Source: Bimastos eiseni
Taxonomy: Eukaryota; Annelida; Clitellata; Crassiclitellata; Lumbricidae
Length of the DNA: 64,000 nt
Assembly (NCBI GenBank): GCA_959347315.1
Contig: OY365817.1
Location: 374,501-438,500, forward strand
Direction of reading: 5' to 3'
Part shown: positions 23,831 to 33,600 of the stretch, piece after piece
Numbering within the stretch: the first letter of the stretch is position 1
Layout of the letters: each line of letters opens with the position of its first letter
Program-made: the position numbers and the translations under genes
The notes under the pieces: model-generated
Database searches by the model: none
The model's input: only the letters and a program-made list of their open reading frames with translations
What the model was told of the DNA's origin: nothing

Positions 23831-24475
23831 GTAGAGTTTACTTATAGAGTGATGTCAACGGATATCTCTGCTGTCCAATCAAGATGTAGGTTTGGCTGTT
23901 GATCCTTCGTGTTTTCCAGTTCCTCATTCATGGATTTGTGTCTCATTTGAAAGATGTTAAAGAATCCTCTGCAGGCTCGTGTTGTCCCTGTTGCAATTTC
24001 GAATGGATTAAGAGCGGAAGCTGCTGAGGTGTGCAGTATATTTTCCAGTTGAGCTGCCTGCAATACTGCACTTGAGAATTTCGATTCTTCTAAGGCGAAA
24101 ATAAATAAAAGTTGAGGGCAGTGTTTTTGGACCAAGTTGCTCACTTTGCAACAAACATGGCACAGTAGACATTGATCTGAGACAATGATAAATAAAACAC
24201 GATCATCTGCGTTAAGCTGTCATCGTTAAAACAAAATAATAAATTGTCTACGTTTATCACAGACGAAGAAAGGATGTTAAGGCTTATCGATTTGTAGCCT
24301 ATTTTAATCTAGAGGGTACGATGTATACACGTTGACGTCTGCAGCGCTGTACTCCTGCATGCAAAATGATTATTACTCAAAACATCATTCCTGATCTATT
24401 GGTACAACCCAAAAGGTAACATATCTATAGATCATGCGTACTACCGGGTGTTTTGAATGTCTCGAGTCCTTTCCG

Positions 24476-24510
24476 ATTGGTTAATATCCGCTCGCAAGTT
24501 TTGTATAAAT
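24476..24510 (+). promoter_or_regulatory. Putative promoter of vWA gene 2
   Basis: ATTGGTTAA is followed 28 bp later by TATAAAT, about 95 bp before the ATG at 24604, mirroring gene 1. The interval before the ATG shares TACTACTCAACAGCCGAACA-like sequence with gene 1 (CTACTTGACAGCGGAACA). Confidence 0.5.
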
Positions 24511-24603
24511 TTGGGCTCTGCGGAATGTGTTGAGGTGTTCATAACTTACCGACTTGATTGCTGAGGAATTGCTTCGAATTCCTTACTACTCAACAGCCGA
24601 ACA

Positions 24604-27600
24604 ATGCCAGCCATTTTCCTGCTGCTTGCTGTCTTGACAGTAGCGAGTGTCGAAGCGAAAACGAGTAAGTATCTTGAAGTTATTTCCTGAGTATAAAAAT
24701 GAATAAAGTATATTGGTGAGATGAACTTAATGAGGGCTAGAAGTAAGAAAGAAGCAGAAACAGAAGAAGGAGAAGATGTGGACGAGGAGGAGGAGGAGGA
24801 AGAAGACGAACATTAGGAAGATGAGCAAGAACGAGGTGGAAGAAGAAAAAGAAGAAGAAAAAGAAAAAGAAGAAGAAAAAGAAATAGACGAAGAAGAAGA
24901 AAAAGAAGAAGAAGGGTAAGAAGAAGAAGACGGGGAAGAGTAGGTGAGGATGAAGAACAAGACCAAGAAGAACAATCAGAATGAAAATATGACGAAGACT
25001 AGGAAGAAGAATAAGAAGAATCTTAGGAAGCGGAAGATGACCAATAAGAGGCCGTTCGCATATTATATAACGCATAAATCCCAATTTCTGGCCTACCCCT
25101 ACCCCTAATAACGTTATATAACAGCAGCTGAGACTCCCACCCCTATATCATATAACAGATATGCTACCCACCCCTACCCCACCCCAGCCTATAAGCACGT
25201 TAAAAGACATACAATCGACATAATTGTATTACAGAATTTGAAACTTTGGTGCTAAATTCGCTTGTATTAATTACGGTAACTAATTGGGTAGTCGACAATT
25301 GTCACCATGTATCTACATGTAAGCCTACTAATACAGCATGATGATACATGGTAGTGACGTACATCCTATTTAAAAGCACCATTTTAGTTTCCCTCCTGTT
25401 TTTGCACTATAAATGAGAATTACAGTATCACACAGAATGGATTGGTTTAATATTGCACTATCAGGTATTTATCTATAGGTTCGCGGTACAACTCTACCTG
25501 TTTAATAGCGTATGATGTATACAAAGTGTATATTACAACTGCAATTGGATATTTTAGCAACCATAGACTTTTTACGCATACTATAGAAAATGAATTCAAA
25601 CATCATGATAATACCTACCAAAATAATTATATCAAGTGAATTAAGCTATGCACAGGAAATTGTTAAAATTGTAAATAGGAAATTGTTAAAAGTGGATTTA
25701 CAAATAATAAGTAAGAACGTCAAATCAATTCGCCAGGTGGCAGCTAATGGTGCTAGTTTTGGTTCACAGCGTATTGTGAACTTCGATTAAACAATGAAGG
25801 TCCGTGGTACGTGGAATTTCCAATTGGCAGCCAAACAAGCAAAATAGCATAAGCTGAAGAAAGTTTGTTATAATAACAAAACCTTCAACCTACCCCCCAC
25901 CCTACACAATATAAAGCTAACAAAACTGAAACACTCCCACCTACCCCTTGAGCCTTATATAATATGTGAACGGCCCATAACAAGAATAAGAAAAAGAATA
26001 AGAAGGGAAGATTAATATAAAAAAATGAAACGAAAGAAAAAAAGAGGTAGAAATTAATAGGAGCATACGCAAGGTGAGGGAGGGTAGAACAATTGGAAAA
26101 TATCGGAAGAAGAATGTATTGCAGGAGAACGTACAATTGTACATGCATTTCTGCTTTTGTCTAACAAAAGCTGACATCTTGGGATTGAAAACCTTCGTAA
26201 TTTGGATTTAACAGATGATGTAAAATATAAGATGGATGGATCGATATATCATAAAAATACAGTGAAGTACAATACAGATATAATTTTATAATGACCTCCT
26301 TTACAAGATCACAGCCTGGCCACCCTTGTTGAGTGTACTGGCCTTGGTGATAAATGCATAACAAATTCAACGTCAATCTGTGTTCTGTTCAAACCATAAA
26401 TACGCGTGCCTGGATACTATCCAAGAGGGTGGCATCCAAGTCGCCTAATCCGGGGCAACCATTAAGAGCCATAGGCAGGTAGGAAGAGGTCGGTTTTCAA
26501 CCTAAGGCGAAAGACAGTCTCGCTGAGAGAGCTGCGTAAATGAGGAGGTAAAGAGTTCCAGATAGATGGACCGGCAACAGTGAATGACCGCCGGCCAAAG
26601 ACAAGATGTGTACTGGAATCAACTTGCCGATCAAAAAGAGGAGCTGCTTTTATCAGACCAGAGCTGTAAACAATGGAAGGTAAGTAAGGAAGGAGACCAA
26701 AGCCGGCTCCTGCCTAGGGCGTCAAATTATAGGGGCGCCAAATTTTAGGAAATCATTATTTTCAGCAATATCAATTTTATGATAATACAAAAAACAAATG
26801 TATAACTGGTTATTCAAAAATTGTTCTACGTTAATTCCAGTTTCAACAACAATTGTCAATCTCATACCGGCTTACAACAGTTATCATAACTTGTAAAAGT
26901 AGGCCTAACTTGCAGTTGGATCTGCGATACACATGCGACATCTAGCTGCAAAACTCACAACCTAGAAAAACAGAAATTATGGCTTGGGTATTAAGGAAGC
27001 GTTTGTTTATTTACGAGTCATCAGATGAACCAGTGGTAAATCCACAGAAACCTTTTATAACCGATATTTTCTTTGCTGTTTTGGATGCAGCCATCAAGTC
27101 TGTTGCAATCTGTTTAATCAGCTGGATGATCACAGGTCTAATTTTGGATTTGTTTATGACATTAAATCGCGTCCAAAGGAACCGCAAAAGAATTTACTGA
27201 GAAAATGCGAAATTTAGAACAAATAATAATAGGCTAACACATGGCGAGAGCAAAGATATCGATGCTTTGCAACTTAGTGCTGAACTTATCTGCATTTTTC
27301 ATCGAACAGAAAGAGAAGAAATAAATAGTCCACACGAACTCTTAATTTTACTGTTGAGTTGAGAATTATTCTGAAACTCCCGGGTCTGTAACAGAGGAAC
27401 ACAGCTATTCAAAACTGAAAGTTATTAAAAATTATCTGCCACCGACGATGACACAGAATCATTTGGTTAATTTGTCAATGTCGATTTTAATTGCAAAATA
27501 TGAAACATTGAGTCACTTGATTAATAGCATCCTTAATAATAATATAACTCAAATTTGATAATTATAGAACACAGTATCAATGATATCATATCAACATATT

Positions 27601-30600
27601 TGTATTTGCAGCAAAGCATGCTAGGCCTATAGTTGACTAAAAACTTTGGTATACTGATAAAACTTAATCTTAGCAATTGCCAATTTTCCATAGCCTACTT
27701 AAGCATTTGCATTAATTTTCATTTTTGTAATTCTAACATTACTATTTGATAATTTTAAATATGCTTTCACTGCTACATTACATACAAACTAAAAAAAATG
27801 TTTGCATCGGCGCTCTCTCTCCTTCCCTAGCAATTTCCCTCAGCCAGAATCGTCTATATTTTTTTTGATTTTTATGTGCTCCGTGCAGTGCGTACCTGAC
27901 CCGATATTTCTCGTATTTTACTATTCACGCAACGGGAATGTGGGGCACCCTTATAGATGACTGCCTAAGGCGCCAAATTACATAAGGACGGCTCTGGAGG
28001 AGAATGTCCGCTTTACTGTCAGTTAACTAACTGATAGATCCCATATTTAGAATTCAAAATATCTCCCACGGTAGATATTTTTGCATTTTCAGAGGTACAG
28101 AGCACTTGCGAGTTGTAAATTCATATAATGCTTAATTGTAAATGTGTACATTAGTAGCGTCAAAACCAGAGTAAGTGCGCCTAGTCCAATGTTTGAATAC
28201 CATCAGCTGAGCTTATCTCTATTTGAAAATGGATAGATTAAAATTCGTCCTATGACTTGTAATTCACGGGTTTAAATAAAACCTCAATGGCCAATACGTC
28301 ATTGAGGCAATATAGTAATTCCCTGGTCATTAATACATTCTGTATGATTGGTCCTATAGGGCTTGGAGTGACCTTTCTCTGGAGTTACGCCTGTTCCTTA
28401 AATCGTGTAGTGATACATTTTAGGATCGTTTAAAAACTATATATATTTGTTCAGGCTAGAATTGGAAGCGATTTTGAGTAGTTACCTTGAAAGGGCTATA
28501 TATAATTTTTTTTATGAATGAATGAATCAGAGGTATCGTAAGCAAGTGATAACGTACTGAAATTCCACACTGCATTGGTTGAATTCAGCAAGAAGGGAGT
28601 CAATCTTAGTTGCGTAATGAACTGTTGAAATATTTGTTTCATTGATTTCAATTCATCAGCTTGTAATCTTGACCTGACATTTCTCGTCGATGGCTCGTCG
28701 TCAATCTGTGAACATACGCCAATTGAACCATGTAAAAACTTGGATGCGGTCATTAAGTTTATCACGGACATTGTCAAGGAACTCACCATCGGACCTAGCA
28801 ACACAAAGGTCGCTTTCGTAAAATACGGCAACGAAGCGGATCTACGGTGGAATTTGAACAGGTAGGATAAACATAGTCTAAATGGTGACCACTCATTTCG
28901 TCACAGATCATTTCGTCATGTTAAGCATCCTGGGGGTTGGTCAGGGTCAGGTCATGCGGAGTGAGGGTCGGTAAGGGTCATGGTTAGGGTCGGTTTTAAA
29001 ATGCGACGAAATGACCTACGACGAAATTAGCGGGAACCGTCTGAGTCTCTCTTTTTTTTCTCACTCTGTCTGTCTGTCTGTCTGTCTGTCTTAAGTATGT
29101 GTACATATACATGTATCTCTCGATGTACATATGTATGTTTGTATACATGTTTGTATTTGCATGTGCAATCCAACATTTTTGGGATATATTGCATATCAAA
29201 AGCTCTTGGATGAAATACAATTCCTTTTTTAAGCTAAGTACAACTGAAACATAGATCTACTCAAATTTCCAATAGTTGTGAATGCGCGGATAATAATTGG
29301 TTGGACGAAACGAGCGAAGAACTTCAAAAATAGTAACAAAACGTTCATACAAGGCTCCATTGAAACTAGTAGACGACTATTGCGGGATAGATCTAATATG
29401 GGGAACATAGATTCGACGACCAAAATCAAGGCTGTGCATGTATAAGTCAACTTCAGCACGTTTTTACGGTCAGCCTTGCGACCAAGGAGGCAAAACGTAT
29501 GTGATGTTAAAAGAAAACTCAAGATGCTTTAAACACCGTGTGTAATGATATGTAGGCATGTGTATGTATCTACGAAAGTATGCATGCATTGTATGTATAA
29601 ATGCTCTGTATGCACTATGCATGCAGTTGTAATATTGAATTGGTTCCGCTAGGCTAATGCATTGCACGCACTGTGTTATATTTAGGCTTACGAATTTTGT
29701 ATGGCGATTATAGTTGGGTGAGCCTTTCAGATGGGCTGCTAGTACGCATGACCCCGCAAATAGAAGTAAAGTTTGAGAAAAGAAAAAGGGGATGAGATAC
29801 TGTCAGATAGAATTTTAGAGCGAATAGAAGTAGTGGCGGCGCTGCATGGACGCGAAATACGCAATTGCGTCCCAAAAAAGATTAAAGAAATGACCAAAAA
29901 TATTTCAAATTTTTTTAACGAAATAAAAGACATTAAATATTTAACCAAATAATTTGTAAATAGAATGAAATTTTCAACTTCGTCGAAACATACTTACTTA
30001 CTACTTTGTAGGCCTACTTACGGTCTATTGACGTTTTCCTTACTCAGAATAGCTAATATATATTAACTGCTTTTCAGAGCGGACGATAATCCTGGTACAC
30101 AACACTTTCATGCCACTGTTGCTGATCGATATAGGTGCGACATATATATATAACGCTGTTTAAGATAAAATGATGAGAAGCGTCGACGACCGTTTCTATG
30201 ATGAAACTGAACCACTACTGGTTGCATACTCACCTCTTTATCCAAAACATCTGCTGAGTGATTCTTTTGAGGAAAGCTTGAAGAAGATCTAGTAACATTC
30301 TACGGCGACGATTTAGCTTCATGCCAGCAAGTGTGTTCTCGGTGAAAACTTACTCGTCAAGCTTGCTGTATCACTGATAGGCCTATAGCAAAGGGGACTA
30401 TCAGAAACAGCAAGTAGATTGCAGATGTTGTTGACTAGATATGGTCAAACGGCTATAATAAAGCTTTCCCATAAGTATAGGCCTACATATATGTTATATC
30501 GTTTGTTGTTCACATTGGGCTTGACAACTGTAAAGAATGAAAGGACGTTAACAAACTTAAGTTAATAGAAGCTCACCTCAATGAGTCCACAATGGGACAG

Positions 30601-33600
30601 GATCGACTCTCAGCATTAGGAGTTCTATCGGTTGAGAGAGAAGAATTTGATGAACTTTATCTACGGATACTTGCAAATAAATATGTCCAGGAACACTTTT
30701 AGTTGTAGATTTTTGCTACTAATTGGTATAGTTTGGATATATTATATACTGGTCTTAGTGGTCTAAACATTTAAAAGATACTAAAATTTAAAAAATTTCA
30801 TTATGTTACATCTTTCAATATATTTTAAATGAACATCATGTGCGGAACATGTGTATTGCCGCTATTGCGTGCCAAATTTTCAAGGCCAGCGACGCCACTG
30901 TATAGAAGGAAAAAACGCGATCCAGAGGGAAGGCCCAATTGAAGCAGAGATTCAGGACTGAACCACGGCAGTCCTAGTACGAGGAACCAAGAGGTCAAAT
31001 CTATTAGAGGGACGAAGTGGACAGTGGGAGGAAGCTGAATGAGGCCGAGGTATTACATGTACACCAACCAGATATTAGGATCAGAATTTTTTGAATTGCA
31101 TGCGAGCATGGAGAGGGAGCCAAGAACGTTAATCAAACACTTAGTTGGCGATGTGAAAGCACCCTGGAAAGCGGGTTAAAAGTCTGCACGCCATGCTGAA
31201 TACTGACTGAAGAGTAGAGAGACGAAGTTTAGGGCGACCAATGAAAAGGGAATTGCAGAAGTCAATTCGAGAACATATAAAATTATGAATCAAAGAAGCA
31301 AAAGTTAAGTAGAAGACAGAACGACGAAAGACGAAGGAGACGACTTAAATAAGACTAGTGGGTGCGTTGAGATTGGTCTCACTGCTCAGCTAAGGTTAGG
31401 GAACAATAAAGGGTCGATGCCACCGAGAACCCGAACACTTGATGAGAAAGTGGGAATGATTCAAAGAGGAGAAAAAATAACTCAACCTATTAAAGTTGAT
31501 TAGGTGTTGCAAACCAGAGAAATTCAGAGGAAATAGAAGCCAGGCCGAGTTGCCCTGACACAGACGACCGCAGGCGTCTTGTGAGTTTCTTAGAGTCAAA
31601 CCAGACTGTCAGTCTACGAAGACGTGTCCACATGCTTACGAATAGGAATCATTGTGTCAAGGAGATTGGCATAGTGTTAAAGTGTAGAGATCTAGGCTAA
31701 TTCACGATGAGCCACTTACGTAGCTGATAGCAAAGTCCTAATAACAACAAAATGGCGGATAACATCTTACACGAACAGAAGGACGCGCAACACAAAAATC
31801 ACGTGACCATCAAAGAAGGGGTCTTCTAGAAAGTACCGTACAGTCTCTTGCTGATGTCGTCACCCTATCGATAGCGCCATTTCTACCTAGCATGTCATTT
31901 AAATGAAGTTGCACTACGATCTAACATTTATAAAGCGCTACTTGCAGGACAAACTCACCAGTAACGCGTATACATGATCGTGCTTCTGTAGATACCCAGT
32001 TAAGGATGATCTGTTGAAGGCCATTGGCCTGGAGAAGATCCCTGGCGGTGAGCTACGTGACGTATCATCCTTCTTAACCGTTGAAAAGAACATCTACCAG
32101 AAAAATCTTGGTGACAGAAAGGAAGAAAAAAATGTGGTTATCCTGATCACGGACAATGCCGCTATTCCTGAAGGCGCCGCTGTAAACGCGTCACTATCTT
32201 CAGGAGAAAGCAAGTGTAAAAATGATGGTGGTTTGCCTAAACACGACTTCTTCACATTGTACGGAAAAATGCGCGAGTGATGTATCATCTTACCCAAACG
32301 CGGTAGGATAAACAACTCATTTGTTTTATCTGTCGAATCGGGTCATGTTTTCTTTGGGAGCAATCTTAAACCCCTTCTATAGTGCCCAACTGATTGGAAA
32401 CAAACAGCATGATCATCTAAAAACTCGTCATCACATTATTGCCTATTTATTGCCTATTTATTGCCTATTTATTGCCTATTTATTGCCTATTTATTGCCTA
32501 TTTATTGCCTATTTATTGCCTATTTATTGCCTATTTATTGCCTATTTATTGCCTATTTATTGCCTATTTATTGCCTATTTATTGCCTATTTATTGCCTAT
32601 TTATTGCCTATTTATTGCCTATTTATTGCCTATTTATTGCCTATTTATTGCCTATTTATTGCCTATTTATTGCCTATTGGTGCAGCAGGTAACCTTTATA
32701 AATTACATACATACATACATACAAACATACATAGAAACATACACACATATATATACACATACATACATGTATACATACATACAAAAATACATAGAAACAT
32801 ACATACATATATATACACATACATACATACACACATACATACATATATACACACATACATACATATATACATACATACAAAAATACATAGAAACATACAT
32901 ACATATATATACACATACTTACATACATATATACATACATGCATACATGCATGCATGCATACGTACATACATGCATACGTACATACATGCATACATACAT
33001 ATATATACACATGCATACATATATACATACCTACATATTCAATTCCATTTGAATCTTAGGACAAATAAGATTTATGGTTCACGCTACCTCTTTGGCACGC
33101 GTCCTCTAGTGCAGGGCAGCCCACGCGTCTCAACGCACGAATTAGTTAAGGAAAATAATACTGCTCAAGTTTCTGTCTTTTGATTATAGTTTATAGGCCA
33201 ATAGGATAGGTGACTTTTGATGACTTTTCCAGATTCCGCTCTTTTCTCGTCCGTGTTATGCAATCCCTGCCATATCCTTGTCTTTTACCTCCTTTAAAGA
33301 ATCTCACCTACTCAATCCGTATACTCGATCGTGCAAGCGAGAGATCCCGCGTGCTGACGTCTTATATTACTCGGTGTGGCTTTATCACCCGAATGCAGTG
33401 CAAACGAATCTATTCCTATGGTGATAGTAATTCCTATTGCTTGCTTTCTCTTTATTCTAACTACTCTTAGGATATCTGTTGTGTAATTGCTCAAGCTAGG
33501 ATAATTTTGTGATTATATAGTTTTGATTGTTCATATTTTAATCTGAAATTTAATATCGCCCTTCTTCAAATTTTTTGGGCTCAGAGGTGCTGGTGCACAC

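Noticed and set aside
32439..33183. Long repetitive frames (LPIYCLFIAYL and YIHT repeats) on both strands
   Set aside because: They arise from stop-free 11-bp and ACAT repeats and are open in several frames at once.
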